Shown here: positions 43,950 to 57,584 of the stretch, in pieces
Position numbering within the stretch: the stretch's first letter is position 1
Layout of the letters: each line of letters starts with the position of its first letter
From: Carnobacteriaceae bacterium zg-C25
GTDB taxonomy: Bacteria > Bacillota > Bacilli > Lactobacillales > Aerococcaceae
NCBI GenBank assembly: GCA_017945845.1
Contig: CP072828.1
Span: 1,116,001 to 1,180,000 of the forward strand
Reading direction: 5' to 3'
DNA: 64,000 bases
Position numbers and translations under genes: made by a program
Notes under the pieces: generated by a model
What the model was told of the DNA's origin: nothing
Database searches by the model: none
Seen by the model: the letters and a program-made list of their open reading frames with translations, nothing else

Positions 43950-44107
43950 TAATTTTGATTGCATTTCATCTATCCATCAACAGACACTACTCTTAACATC
44001 GCGAATTGCTTTTCTTTAATGTATCAAACGTTGTTATACGAATAAATTTTCAGAAAATACGCGATATCTTTGTGTGCATTGTGGTAAGTCGTACGTTCAT
44101 TATGAAT

Positions 44108-44142
44108 ACAAAAAGACTGCTGATACTTTTTATCAACAGTCT
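44108..44142 (-). terminator. camS terminator
   Basis: AGACTGTTGATA and TATCAGCAGTCT pair with one G-U on the minus strand and are followed by TTTTGTATT. A small GCATAC/GTATGC hairpin (44145-44159) directly follows the camS stop. Confidence 0.78.
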
Positions 44143-44162
44143 GCGCATACTATGTATGCTTA

Positions 44163-45230
44163 TTATTTTAAGATCACCGTAGTGAATTGTGTATCTTTGG
44201 CGTTTTTAGATACAACAACTTCCGTTCCACGAACGGATTGCACTTGAATGACAACTTGTAAATTTTCACGGTTATACACACTTGCTTGTTCTACAAGATA
44301 TTGTGATAAACCGATTAATTCTGCTTGTCCAAAAAATTGTGTGGTAATTGTAATGTTTAATTTCGTTAATGACGCATTGCCAAAAGTCGCTTCAGCCACA
44401 ACTCCATTTAAATTCGGGAAAAATGATTCTACATTTTTCTTGAATTGAGAAAAGATGACAAACTCTTCTGATTTATCCGTATCAACAGGGAAAACACGTT
44501 TTTCAATTTTGGCTTGCGACCAATTACCCATCGTTTCACCTGATTTAGATACACTAGACTCTAAATACACACCACGTGATAATCCGTTACTTACCGATTG
44601 TTTGTACAATCCAAAAACAATTGGAATACTGCCCATACCGTCTTTTTGACGTAAACGGTGTAAAATTTTATTGGCGGCTGATTTTCCAATTTGTAACAAT
44701 TGCTCATCACTCAACGTAATAGTAGAGTGGATTTCTGGGTTAAGACCGATACCAATGCTAATGCCATTTAATTCAAAATTACCGTCAACTTGTAACATGT
44801 AATCTTGTTCTAAAATAGACACGATAGCATCTTTTTGACCGGGTGTTGTTACGTTTAACCCATCCGGATTAGCATCCGTTTGGACACCTAACCATTTCGT
44901 AACTTCTTCTTGCGTAATAAATTGACCTTCTAAAAAGTAATACTTATCAGGGGAAAAATGGCTTTTTGAAATATCCATCAATCCATTTTCAAATTCACTC
45001 ACATTTGTTGCAGTTGTTAATCCAGCTGTCACCCCACGAGCTTTTGATACCGGATACTTTCCATCAAGGAAAATCATACGGTAGTCTCCCGCATAAACAC
45101 CCGCTTGCGTTGTTTGAGGACCAACACTTTCTTCTTGCTTTGTTTTCGATACATTCGTATTTGATGGCGTAGAGCACGCTGCTAGCAGGAGTACACATGC
45201 CATTGTTGCGAATTTTTTTAAATTTTTCAC
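44163..45230 (-). CDS. camS: CamS-family sex-pheromone lipoprotein
   Basis: Lipoprotein of 355 residues with a signal peptide and lipobox LLAACS (Cys19 region). The CamS family is conserved between ligA and gatC in Gram-positive cocci; in Staphylococcus and Enterococcus the processed signal peptide of such lipoproteins yields a peptide pheromone, while the mature function is unclear. The start is GTG at 45230 with only a weak ribosome site, two bases after the ligA stop, so translational coupling to ligA is likely. Confidence 0.9.
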   Translation of the reverse strand: MKNLKKFATMACVLLLAACSTPSNTNVSKTKQEESVGPQTTQAGVYAGDYRMIFLDGKYPVSKARGVTAGLTTATNVSEFENGLMDISKSHFSPDKYYFLEGQFITQEEVTKWLGVQTDANPDGLNVTTPGQKDAIVSILEQDYMLQVDGNFELNGISIGIGLNPEIHSTITLSDEQLLQIGKSAANKILHRLRQKDGMGSIPIVFGLYKQSVSNGLSRGVYLESSVSKSGETMGNWSQAKIEKRVFPVDTDKSEEFVIFSQFKKNVESFFPNLNGVVAEATFGNASLTKLNITITTQFFGQAELIGLSQYLVEQASVYNRENLQVVIQVQSVRGTEVVVSKNAKDTQFTTVILK

Positions 45231-45231
45231 G

Positions 45232-49433
<4,202 letters not shown>

Positions 49434-49484
49434 TCATTCTTCTTTCGTAAAAATAGAAAAAGACGCGAACGCCTTTGCCTACTC

Positions 49485-49513
49485 ATTATAACAAATTTTA
49501 CTGCATTAACCAA
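49485..49513 (-). promoter_or_regulatory. pcrA promoter
   Basis: TTGGTT (49513-49508), 17 bp, TATAAT (49490-49485) on the minus strand, about 50 bp before the start. Confidence 0.6.
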
Positions 49514-49527
49514 TTAAGAACCAATGA

Positions 49528-49645
49528 GAAAGTAAAAAGAGTCACCAATAAATGATGACTCTCAAACTGTTGACACTTCTGATTTATCAACAGTCTAACG
49601 CATGAAATTTATATACTCTTTTTACATTTTATTGCGCTGTACATT
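49528..49645 (-). ncRNA. Candidate small RNA between IS30 and pcrA
   Basis: An extended -10 TGGTATAAT (49659-49651) points leftwards. About 50 bases downstream come two stem-loops, ACTGTTGA/TCAACAGT (49564-49594) and AGAGTCA/TGACTCT (49532-49562), the second followed by TTTTTAC. The transcript would be about 115 bases and end before the pcrA promoter. It contains only an 11-codon frame without a ribosome site. The family is not recognised. Confidence 0.35.
49532..49562 (-). terminator. Terminator of the candidate small RNA
   Basis: AGAGTCA and TGACTCT pair around an 11-base loop with TTTT after the stem on the minus strand. Confidence 0.6.
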
Positions 49646-49706
49646 TATTAATTATACCACAATAAAAACAATATTTTCAGACTGTTTTTTTATTTTAAAA
49701 TATGGA

Positions 49707-49730
49707 GTAAATTATAGAATTAAGTTAGCC
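49707..49730 (+). repeat. IS30 left inverted repeat
   Basis: Begins GTAAATTATAG and ends AAGTTAGCC; pairs with the right end at 19 of 24 positions. Confidence 0.88.
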
Positions 49731-49795
49731 AGTGATACAAAAAAAGCATCTCATAGGATATACTTTTAGTAACAACACAAAAAGGATACCTAGAG

Positions 49796-50755
49796 ATGCA
49801 AGAACACTATAACACAAAAGGCAAACATATTACAGAAAAAGAGCGTTATTTAATTGAAAAATGGAAAAAAGAAGGAAAAAGCAACCGAGAAATTGGTAGA
49901 TTATTAGGTAAAAATCACCAAACGATTAATAACGAAATTAAACGCGGACTGATTGATTTATCTTTTCATGGTGGCACTATAGAATACTCTGCTCAAAAAG
50001 CACAGAACTATTATAATCATTTACGTTTAGCCGTAGGTAGAACGGATACGTGGACTGTAGAAAAAGAAAATATCATCAGAGAAAAAATTATGCAGAAATA
50101 TTCCCCTGAAATGATTAGTCAATTACCGGATATGCCGTCTTTTACGACAATTTACACATGGATATATAAAGGATGGATAGCAGGTATTTCACGCAAACAT
50201 TTGATTTACCCTAGAAAAACTAAGCCAATAAAATCACATGAAAAACGTCCACCAAGAAAAGCAAATGCTCTCTCTATTGAACAGCGTCCACAAGACATTA
50301 ACGAACGAAAAGAAATTGGGCATTTTGAAATTGATTTAGTCATTTTAAACAAGAACCGTGGACAACAGTTATTAACATTAACAGATAGAAAAACGCGATT
50401 TGAAATCATTCGTCTTATTCCTGATAAAACTGCTCACAGCGTTAATACCGCTTTGACAGACATTCAACAAAATTACTTAATCCGCTCTTTAACAGCTGAT
50501 AACGGTTCGGAGTTTTTAAAATTAGATGAAGCAGTCAATTGTCCTATTTATTACGCACATCCGTTCTCTTCTTATGAGCGTGGTAGTAATGAAAATTCAA
50601 ATCGCTTGATTAGACGGTGGTTCCCAAAAGGCACAACAGCCGTTACTCCTAACGAAGTAACGGCTGTTGAACAATGGATAAATCGTTATCCACGTAAATT
50701 ATTTAATTATGTATGTCCTTATGACTTGCCTGAAGTGGCTAACTTACTATTGTAA
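49796..50755 (+). CDS. IS30-family transposase
   Basis: DDE transposase of 319 residues. An N-terminal helix-turn-helix (about 16-50, KSNREIGRLLGKNHQTINNEI core) binds the element ends. The catalytic triad is Asp180 (HFEIDLV), Asp235 (TADNGSEF) and Glu266 (RGSNENSN), with the family's KGT near 278. The frame is intact and has AAGGA about 10 bases before the ATG, so the element may be active. Near its 3' end the codons for TAVTPNEVTAV form a strong hairpin in the DNA and RNA. Confidence 0.95.
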   Translation: MQEHYNTKGKHITEKERYLIEKWKKEGKSNREIGRLLGKNHQTINNEIKRGLIDLSFHGGTIEYSAQKAQNYYNHLRLAVGRTDTWTVEKENIIREKIMQKYSPEMISQLPDMPSFTTIYTWIYKGWIAGISRKHLIYPRKTKPIKSHEKRPPRKANALSIEQRPQDINERKEIGHFEIDLVILNKNRGQQLLTLTDRKTRFEIIRLIPDKTAHSVNTALTDIQQNYLIRSLTADNGSEFLKLDEAVNCPIYYAHPFSSYERGSNENSNRLIRRWFPKGTTAVTPNEVTAVEQWINRYPRKLFNYVCPYDLPEVANLLL

Positions 50756-50760
50756 TTTGC
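50737..50760 (-). repeat. IS30 right inverted repeat
   Basis: Read on the minus strand it begins GCAAATTACAA and ends AAGTTAGCC. It overlaps the last codons and stop of the transposase. Confidence 0.88.
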
Positions 50761-50881
50761 GATTTTAAAATATGGTAATTATAAGGAGAAATAAGCGTTA
50801 TATTAAGTGGTGCGTCCAATATATAAATATCATTTAACAATTGATATTAACGCTTGGTATATGGATGTAAGGGTGTATTAA

Positions 50882-51091
50882 ATGGACATGAAAAAAATAC
50901 TATTTAGACTATTTAAAATACTGTATATTATATTATGTATTATCGCTCTCTTTGGCTATGTTAAAGTTGATAGCACTAATGGAAAAATATTGTTTGATTA
51001 CATTCCATGGATAAAACCTATTATGTTAATAGCAAGTTCATCGTTGTTGATACATGCAATCATACGAGATACTAAAAAGGACATGAATTGA
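50882..51091 (+). CDS. Small hypothetical membrane protein
   Basis: Product of 69 residues with two hydrophobic segments (about 10-26 and 45-60) and basic ends; not recognised. AAGGG lies 8 bases before the ATG. The 107 bp upstream contain nested inverted repeats (AGCGTTA/TAACGCT and AATATCA/TGATATT, 50793-50856) that may act in its expression. It lies just outside the IS30 right flank, so the insertion may have separated it from its original upstream region. Confidence 0.55.
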   Translation: MDMKKILFRLFKILYIILCIIALFGYVKVDSTNGKILFDYIPWIKPIMLIASSSLLIHAIIRDTKKDMN

Positions 51092-51136
51092 AAATTTATT
51101 TTAACTTAAAAATCTCATACCGTTGACAATACAACT

Positions 51137-51185
51137 AAAAATCCAACGTATTTTTCTTTTTTTTTTGAAAATACGTTGGATTTTA
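51137..51185. terminator. Bidirectional terminator
   Basis: AAAATCCAACGTATTTT and AAAATACGTTGGATTTT form a 17-bp stem around a pyrimidine loop. It separates the plus-strand small gene from the convergent ABC permease. Confidence 0.88.
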
Positions 51186-51201
51186 AATTTATAGACAAGT
51201 T

Positions 51202-52509
51202 TTATGATTTATGCATTTTATTTTGTTTGCGTAACATCAATGATTGTTTCAACGCTTTTATAGCACCTTTGTCCGAATAAATTAATACATTTGTTTTATA
51301 GAATAAAACAGATATGTATAAAATAACAACGGCACTCAACAAACTAATTCCAGTAGCTAAAAACAATTCTTCTATTGACACTGTTCCCGCTGCTAAACGG
51401 AACGGCATAACAAACGGTGTTGTTAATGGAATTAATGAGAAAATACGCACGACTGGATTGTTTGGCATACTTAGCGCAAACATCCCTACATAAAATCCAG
51501 CCACTGCAATAAGCGTTACCGGCGTCATTACTTTAGCAACATCTTCTACTTTTGAAACAATTGATCCTAACAACGCAGATAAACTAATGTAAATTAAGCA
51601 GCCAATTAACGAAATAATAATACTAAAAATAATCATATCACTAATTGTCGATAAAATATCAACGTTTGGTATAAATTGATTAATCATTTCTTTAAAAGTA
51701 TCGATAAAGAAATACGCTGGTATCGCCATAGCCACATAGCACAACAACTGTGTTGATAATACCATGACTACACCGAAAAACTTACCGTAAAAATGAGTGT
51801 TTGCCGTTGTACTAGATAAAACAACTTCCATCATTCGTGTCCCTTTTTCAGTGGCAATTTCTTGTCCCATTGCCCCTGCATAATTCATGACGAACATAAA
51901 CATAATGATGACAACAGCATACGCAACGCCACGACGCAAATTATCTTTAGCATTACCTTCATCATCAATTTGAACCGTACCATTAGCAAGCGCTACTTCA
52001 TTTAATTTATTTTCAGAAAATGCAACTTTTACATCGGTTAATGCTTGTAATTGGTCAGAAGAAACACCTAATTGTACTGATTTTTCATTGAGGCGATACG
52101 CTTGTACGACTTGTCTAAGCATGTCTAAATTAGCATCTTTACTTGTCGCTTTACGATTCAACGTTACACTAATATCATTTTGTTCATTTCGTGATAACAC
52201 AACATACCCATCAATCGTGCTATCGCTTAATTTTTGAACAGCCTCCTGTTCGTTAGCAACATCGACAAAAGTTAATTTTATTGGAGATGCTTTGATTGCT
52301 TGTACTAAAGCGTTATCCGTTGATACCAAACTAATTGTCGCTTCATTTGCTTTTGCACGCTCACCCGAAATAACACTAAAAACAACACTGAAAATACCAA
52401 ACATAATTAACGGCATTAACACCATGAAAATGAAACCGGCACTTTTAACATTGCGACGATACGTTTCTTTCCAAATAACTGAAAATTTACTTTGCACTTT
52501 TTTAGACAT
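51202..52509 (-). CDS. ABC-2 type permease, NatB/YhaP-like
   Basis: Membrane subunit of an ABC exporter, 435 residues. One N-terminal membrane segment (about 25-45) is followed by a large extracytoplasmic domain (about 50-180) and five or more segments from 190 to 410, the NatB/YhaP layout (sodium or drug/peptide efflux). The ATG at 52509 has AGGTG upstream and overlaps the ATPase gene by 8 bases, so the two are translated together. Substrate cannot be inferred. Confidence 0.85.
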   Translation of the reverse strand: MSKKVQSKFSVIWKETYRRNVKSAGFIFMVLMPLIMFGIFSVVFSVISGERAKANEATISLVSTDNALVQAIKASPIKLTFVDVANEQEAVQKLSDSTIDGYVVLSRNEQNDISVTLNRKATSKDANLDMLRQVVQAYRLNEKSVQLGVSSDQLQALTDVKVAFSENKLNEVALANGTVQIDDEGNAKDNLRRGVAYAVVIIMFMFVMNYAGAMGQEIATEKGTRMMEVVLSSTTANTHFYGKFFGVVMVLSTQLLCYVAMAIPAYFFIDTFKEMINQFIPNVDILSTISDMIIFSIIISLIGCLIYISLSALLGSIVSKVEDVAKVMTPVTLIAVAGFYVGMFALSMPNNPVVRIFSLIPLTTPFVMPFRLAAGTVSIEELFLATGISLLSAVVILYISVLFYKTNVLIYSDKGAIKALKQSLMLRKQNKMHKS

Positions 52510-53401
52510 GGCGTTCACCTACTTTCAATTTAAAAATTTCATCAAGTGTTGGTGGTTGTTGACTAAACGCATAAATATAGCCGTTTTTTGTAACCAAATC
52601 ATATAAATCATGACCAACTGCTTCATTTTCTAAAAGTACGTTGACACCACTATGTTTTGCTGGAGATACAGATAACACACCCGTCACATTTTGAATGGCT
52701 TCAATTGGTGTGTCGCATTCTAAAAAGAGACGTGTACGGCCAAATGATTCACGAACGTCTTGAATCGTTCCGTATAATACGGGATCCCCATGATGCATCA
52801 TTAGTAATGTATCACATAATTCGGATACATTTTCCATATTATGACTGGAGAAAATGACCGCAGAACCTTTGGCTTTTAAATTTAAAATACCTTGTTTCAA
52901 TAATTCTGCATTTACAGGGTCTAAACCACTAAATGGCTCATCTAAAATCACTAATTTTGGTTCGTGAATTAATGTGGCAATCACTTGTACTTTTTGTTGA
53001 TTTCCTTTAGATAATGTTTTGATTTTATCTTTACGTTTTCCTTTTACTTGGAACAATTCTAACCACTCATCGATTTTAGGGCTAATTTCTTTTTTTGATT
53101 TCCCTTTTAACAACGCAAAATACAACAATTGCTCTTCAATTGTCATTTTAACGTTTAATCCGCGTTCTTCTGGTAAATAACCGATTTCATCGTACGCGTC
53201 TTTACCTAGTGGTTTACCTTTCCAAAGCACTTCACCTTTATCTTTTAAAATAAAGTCTAAGATTAAACGAAAAATCGTCGATTTACCGGCTCCATTTTGT
53301 CCGATTAACCCAAGAATTTCACCTTCTTTTACAGTAAACGATACATTGTTATTCGCTACTAATTCGCCGAATGTTTTATGTAGTCCTTTAACTTCTAGCA
53401 T
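52502..53401 (-). CDS. ABC transporter ATPase, NatA/YhaQ-like
   Basis: Nucleotide-binding subunit of 299 residues. Walker A GQNGAGKST (about 34-42), signature LSKGNQQKVQ (about 128-137), Walker B LVILDEPFSGLDP (about 148-160) and the switch His in SSHN are all present. The C-terminal third is an extra domain seen in the NatA/YhaQ group. It is encoded just before its permease partner. Confidence 0.92.
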   Translation of the reverse strand: MLEVKGLHKTFGELVANNNVSFTVKEGEILGLIGQNGAGKSTIFRLILDFILKDKGEVLWKGKPLGKDAYDEIGYLPEERGLNVKMTIEEQLLYFALLKGKSKKEISPKIDEWLELFQVKGKRKDKIKTLSKGNQQKVQVIATLIHEPKLVILDEPFSGLDPVNAELLKQGILNLKAKGSAVIFSSHNMENVSELCDTLLMMHHGDPVLYGTIQDVRESFGRTRLFLECDTPIEAIQNVTGVLSVSPAKHSGVNVLLENEAVGHDLYDLVTKNGYIYAFSQQPPTLDEIFKLKVGERHV

Positions 53402-53513
53402 TGTATTCTCCTTCCTTACGTTTTCTTTTTATAAGATAATTATAAAACAGCTTTGAAAAAAAACAATAATTTTCATTTGGTTTTCATCGCTAGTGTTCAA
53501 TCATTTTATTGCA

Positions 53514-53726
53514 TTAATCTAATTCTTCAAATTCCATTTCTATAATATTGTCAGCGTCTTTTGTTGGTTTCGAGTGCTTTAATTTCGTATAAACCCAAAA
53601 CACCGCCCCCGAAACAACGGCTAAAACGAGTAATAATCCTAAAACCCAAAACACCACGCGCAATACAATAAAAATAAGAAGTGCTATTCCAATAGCCATT
53701 ATGCCACGTCTTACATTGTCCGCCAT
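53514..53726 (-). CDS. Small membrane protein, last gene of the wall-polymer operon
   Basis: Product of 70 residues with one or two closely spaced membrane segments (about 8-46) and an acidic C-terminal tail; not recognised. AAGGAG lies 4-5 bases before the ATG, and it starts 11 bp after the tagO stop, so it is probably co-transcribed with the polysaccharide genes. Confidence 0.75.
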   Translation of the reverse strand: MADNVRRGIMAIGIALLIFIVLRVVFWVLGLLLVLAVVSGAVFWVYTKLKHSKPTKDADNIIEMEFEELD

Positions 53727-53737
53727 ATACTACTCCT

Positions 53738-54820
53738 TTATCTATCCTCATCATGCCATTTGTGATTTCGAAAAATTAGCGGTTTCTTTAAATCGAGTAA
53801 GTTTAAATAATCAATTAATAAAAACTCGCCAATCACACTTAGCCCTAAAATAATTTGTCTATCAATTTTAGTTTCAACTAGTGATAATAAAATTGCCGCA
53901 CCTGCAAAGCACATCGCAATACCGTACATTGTCAAGACGGTTCGAGAATGTGTTGTTCCTTTTTTCAAAAATTTATGGTGCATATGCAACCGGTCTGCTT
54001 TGGTAATGGATTGTCCTTTTAACAAACGGCGAATAATCGCACAAATAGCATCTGTTAGCGGTAAGCCAATAATGATAATTGGAATGGCGACGGACACATA
54101 CCCGGGACGTTGAATGCCCATTAAACAAAATACGGAAGTCATGAATCCCATAAACAATGCGCCGGTATCGCCAATAAATAATCGTGCCGGATGATAATTA
54201 TGCGGCAAAAACCCTAGTAACGTTGCAATTAGTAACAATACCATCATCGTTAAAATAAACACACTGATTGGTGAAAAGAAGTAACTGACAAACGACAATG
54301 TCGCTAATGCAATAATGGACACTCCCGTTGATAAGCCATCTAATCCATCAATCAAATTAAAGGCGTTTGTGACAAAATAAATCCACACAACCGTCGTGCC
54401 GTAACCAACTAATTCCGCCAACAACGGATTATCAAACCACTCTACGAATACAGAATAAATACGAAATTCAGTCGTAAAGTAAATAATTGTCGCACCGATT
54501 AAAATGCCCACTGATTTATAAATCGGTGAAATTTCATACGCATCGTCATACACACCTGTAATGAATACCGGTAAAGATGCAATGAAAAGTGGTAATTGTT
54601 CACGAATGACTAATCGAAATGTCACGGTTAAAAAGATGACGGCTAACCAGTAAAACACAAAAATAACGACTCCACCCATTGTTACAATTGGTGTTTGATG
54701 GACTTTACGTTCTGACGGTTTGTCTTTTGCTTTGATGTATCGCCACCACCACCCTGTTCCAAGATAGGAAAAAATTAACACCGTTAAAAAAACAAGTGTA
54801 AATCCCATTTGAAAACTCAT
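53738..54820 (-). CDS. tagO: Undecaprenyl-phosphate GlcNAc-1-phosphate transferase, TagO/WecA family
   Basis: Starts a lipid-linked wall polymer by moving a sugar-1-phosphate (usually GlcNAc) onto undecaprenyl phosphate. The 360-residue membrane protein has about ten helices and the family motifs DD (near 95), NAFNLIDGLDG (near 150), GDTGALFMGF (near 205) and HMHH (near 284). The ATG at 54820 follows AGGAGGAGATG; the ATG at 54838 overlaps the upstream stop and is the alternative. Wall teichoic acid or a rhamnan-type polymer are both possible products. Confidence 0.92.
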   Translation of the reverse strand: MSFQMGFTLVFLTVLIFSYLGTGWWWRYIKAKDKPSERKVHQTPIVTMGGVVIFVFYWLAVIFLTVTFRLVIREQLPLFIASLPVFITGVYDDAYEISPIYKSVGILIGATIIYFTTEFRIYSVFVEWFDNPLLAELVGYGTTVVWIYFVTNAFNLIDGLDGLSTGVSIIALATLSFVSYFFSPISVFILTMMVLLLIATLLGFLPHNYHPARLFIGDTGALFMGFMTSVFCLMGIQRPGYVSVAIPIIIIGLPLTDAICAIIRRLLKGQSITKADRLHMHHKFLKKGTTHSRTVLTMYGIAMCFAGAAILLSLVETKIDRQIILGLSVIGEFLLIDYLNLLDLKKPLIFRNHKWHDEDR

Positions 54821-54837
54821 TGCATCTCCTCCTTTCA

Positions 54838-57576
54838 TTAATGTGGTAATTCGTGATTGTAATACGGATCGCCATTTGGAAAATGACTATCCCATTTTGC
54901 TTTAAAGCGTTCTTTTTCTCCTAAAAATCGTTTAATTTTTTCAGGCGTATTTTCATACCCACGTGATTTGGATTCATAGTGTAACCATTTCGCAAATCCA
55001 TTATTGACAATGCGATAACCACGTTCATAAACTTTTAAACAATAATCAATATCGTTAAAGGCAACGACAAATTCTTCACTTAATCCGCCCACTTCATCAA
55101 ACACTTTACGTGGTGTTAATAGGCATGCCGCCGTTACTGCCAAATAGTTCGTTAACGCGTTATGTCGATAACTTTTATCCAAGTCGGGAACGTTGACTAA
55201 AATATGTGTTGGCACTTTGTCTATTCCTAAAATGACCCCGGCGTGTTGGATAGTATGATCCGGATACAGTAGTTTTGCACCGACTGCACCAACGCCATCT
55301 TGAACAGCAACACCTACCATGTCACGCAATGCTGTTGGTTCTAACATTTCTGTATCATTATTTAATAACAGTAAATATTCACCTTTGGCAAATGTTGCTC
55401 CAAAATTATTGATTGCTGAATAATTGAAAATACCATCCCACACAACAACTTGCACGTTGTCATGTAATGCTTTTAATTTTTCGTAATAGTCAAACGTTTC
55501 GCTTTCCGTACTATTGTTTTCAATAATAATCACTTCAAAATTGGTATATTCTTCTTGTGCAAACAACGATGCTACGCACGTTTCCAACACATCGATATTG
55601 TCTTTGTTTGGAATTAAAATTGACACTAACGGATTACCGACTGGCTCTAAAGTTGTTTTATATCCTGTAAATCCAATATTTTCAACATGTCCTTGAATAC
55701 CTAAACGTTCCAAGTGACTTTGAATTGCTCGTGCACCAGCGTCATACGCATACAACTTACTTTCTGGATTACCTGCCGTTGAATTGGAATGAATGCGCCA
55801 GTGGTATAAAATTTGTCCAATATGTTCAATTTTATTTGCCACTTCACAGCATCTTAAAATAAAGTCAAAATCTTGAGCTCCGTCAAACTCACTTCTAAAG
55901 CCACCCACTTGATCAACAATGGTACGCTTCACAACAAAAAAGTGCGTAATATAATTTAATGAGCGCAATAATTCTAAACTAAATGCCGGTTTAAAATGCG
56001 GTCCGCTATGAACGGTGCTCGTTTCATCAATTTTATCTTCATCGGTATACACCACATCAACAGATGTGTCTTGTAACACTTTAACAATTTCAAATAAACT
56101 TTGAGGCGGTAATAAATCGTCGTGATCAAATAACGCAATAAAATCACCTGTGGCAATATTTAAACATGCGTTCGTATTTCCTGAAATACCTAGATTTTCA
56201 TCTAAAACAGTGTAAACAATTCGCGCATCGTTTTGAGCGTACTCGTCAATAATTTTAACGACTTCACCATCGTCATTTGATCCATCGGCAATACACAATT
56301 CCCAATTGGCATACGTTTGATTCAAGACACACTCAATCATTTCACGCAAGTAATTTTCAGGGGTGCGATACGTTGGTACAACAACACTAATTTTAGGCAT
56401 ATAGTCAAATACCGTTTCGCGTTGTTCTTGTAATTGTTGTGGTGTCGGTTGCACGCTGTCATACCACGCTGCGTAGTTGTGCGTGTGCGTCCCATGCAAT
56501 AGTGCCTGTTTGACTTTTGTCAATGTCGTTTGCAAACCATAAATATGGTAATAATCAATGGCTCGCTTAATGTTTGTTTTATTCACACTTTTGACGGCGC
56601 GTTTCACACGCGTCATCACATTTGTTTGATTGAACGATTTCATCATATCTATTGAAAGTGGTAACTCAAATTGTTCTTCACTTGTTTTAAAAACAAGCAC
56701 TAAACTTTCATCGTTCGGCACATCGCAACGAACATCAAATCCACCCGCATTATCAAATGGCGTGACCATATTTTGTTGATGTAAATCGCCACGTTCAACA
56801 GCTGTGATATTAGCAGGTAATTCAACACCCGATTGCGTTTGAAGTACCATTTCAACGTCTTTATCAGTCGGTACAATGTACCAACCCGATAATTGTACTA
56901 ACGCCGTATCTTCGCCTGATGCATAGTGTAATTGATCAATATGAAATTGTTTTTTGGCATGTTGGCGAATACGCATTGGTAAACTTACGGTTTGATCGTT
57001 TTCGCTTGTTAAAACAACTGAAAATGATTTACGTTTGTTTAATTGTTCGCCATCAAACGTCACGATAAATCCATAATCTTCATTGCCATACGTATCAACA
57101 ATATGATTACGAACGATTGTACGCTCGAACGATTGTACAGGAATAGACACTCCGGATTGTTCAATCGAAACATTAACACTTTTTGCCGTTAGGGGATGAA
57201 TTCCCCATCCACTTAAATAGACAAATGACCCATAATCTTCAAGAACATCTACTGCACCTAACACGCGTTGACGTTTTTTATACAAAAGCTTTTGTTTTTG
57301 TTCCGTAACACAACGTAGTAACTGGTGTTTATCTTCAAAACTTGCCCAAATATAAATGTTATCAAAAAAGTTTTCATCTACAGAAATCAGTAGTGTAAAG
57401 GTATCGCTTTTCTGTGCTAATGTATAATCAAGTAATTGCTTTCCTTCGTCGTCCGAAGTGGCAAAAATGCTGATGTCATCATATTCGATCGACAGCGCAA
57501 GTGCGCCTTTAACACACAAATATAATGCATCGTCGTAAACGTACTCAATTTTTTGTATTGCTTTCTGTAATTTCAT
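54838..57576 (-). CDS. Large glycosyltransferase with two GT2 domains
   Basis: Cytoplasmic enzyme of 912 residues. The first 320 residues hold two related beta-rich units, each with an LSGW motif (near 118 and 233). GT2 domain 1 (about 395-640) has ISVVVPTYRTPENYL, DHDD and DEDK; GT2 domain 2 (about 655-900) has VSILIPNKDN, NNDTEML and a VAFNDIDYCLK block. Two fused GT2 domains suggest that it adds two different sugars or polymerises a disaccharide in the wall polymer. It overlaps tagO and follows the ABC exporter genes. The sugars cannot be read from sequence. Confidence 0.85.
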   Translation of the reverse strand: MKLQKAIQKIEYVYDDALYLCVKGALALSIEYDDISIFATSDDEGKQLLDYTLAQKSDTFTLLISVDENFFDNIYIWASFEDKHQLLRCVTEQKQKLLYKKRQRVLGAVDVLEDYGSFVYLSGWGIHPLTAKSVNVSIEQSGVSIPVQSFERTIVRNHIVDTYGNEDYGFIVTFDGEQLNKRKSFSVVLTSENDQTVSLPMRIRQHAKKQFHIDQLHYASGEDTALVQLSGWYIVPTDKDVEMVLQTQSGVELPANITAVERGDLHQQNMVTPFDNAGGFDVRCDVPNDESLVLVFKTSEEQFELPLSIDMMKSFNQTNVMTRVKRAVKSVNKTNIKRAIDYYHIYGLQTTLTKVKQALLHGTHTHNYAAWYDSVQPTPQQLQEQRETVFDYMPKISVVVPTYRTPENYLREMIECVLNQTYANWELCIADGSNDDGEVVKIIDEYAQNDARIVYTVLDENLGISGNTNACLNIATGDFIALFDHDDLLPPQSLFEIVKVLQDTSVDVVYTDEDKIDETSTVHSGPHFKPAFSLELLRSLNYITHFFVVKRTIVDQVGGFRSEFDGAQDFDFILRCCEVANKIEHIGQILYHWRIHSNSTAGNPESKLYAYDAGARAIQSHLERLGIQGHVENIGFTGYKTTLEPVGNPLVSILIPNKDNIDVLETCVASLFAQEEYTNFEVIIIENNSTESETFDYYEKLKALHDNVQVVVWDGIFNYSAINNFGATFAKGEYLLLLNNDTEMLEPTALRDMVGVAVQDGVGAVGAKLLYPDHTIQHAGVILGIDKVPTHILVNVPDLDKSYRHNALTNYLAVTAACLLTPRKVFDEVGGLSEEFVVAFNDIDYCLKVYERGYRIVNNGFAKWLHYESKSRGYENTPEKIKRFLGEKERFKAKWDSHFPNGDPYYNHELPH

Positions 57577-57584
57577 AAATACCT

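Larger units (their letters stand above)
49706..50761 (+). mobile_element. IS30-family insertion sequence, apparently intact
   Basis: A 1056-bp element with one transposase gene. Terminal inverted repeats (49707-49730 and 50737-50760) match at 19 of 24 positions and share the inner core TAAGTTAGCC. The same 14 bases, ATTTTAAAATATGG, stand immediately outside both ends (49692-49705 and 50762-50775), which looks like a target duplication. Two decayed relatives occur at 15162 and 17339. Confidence 0.93.
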
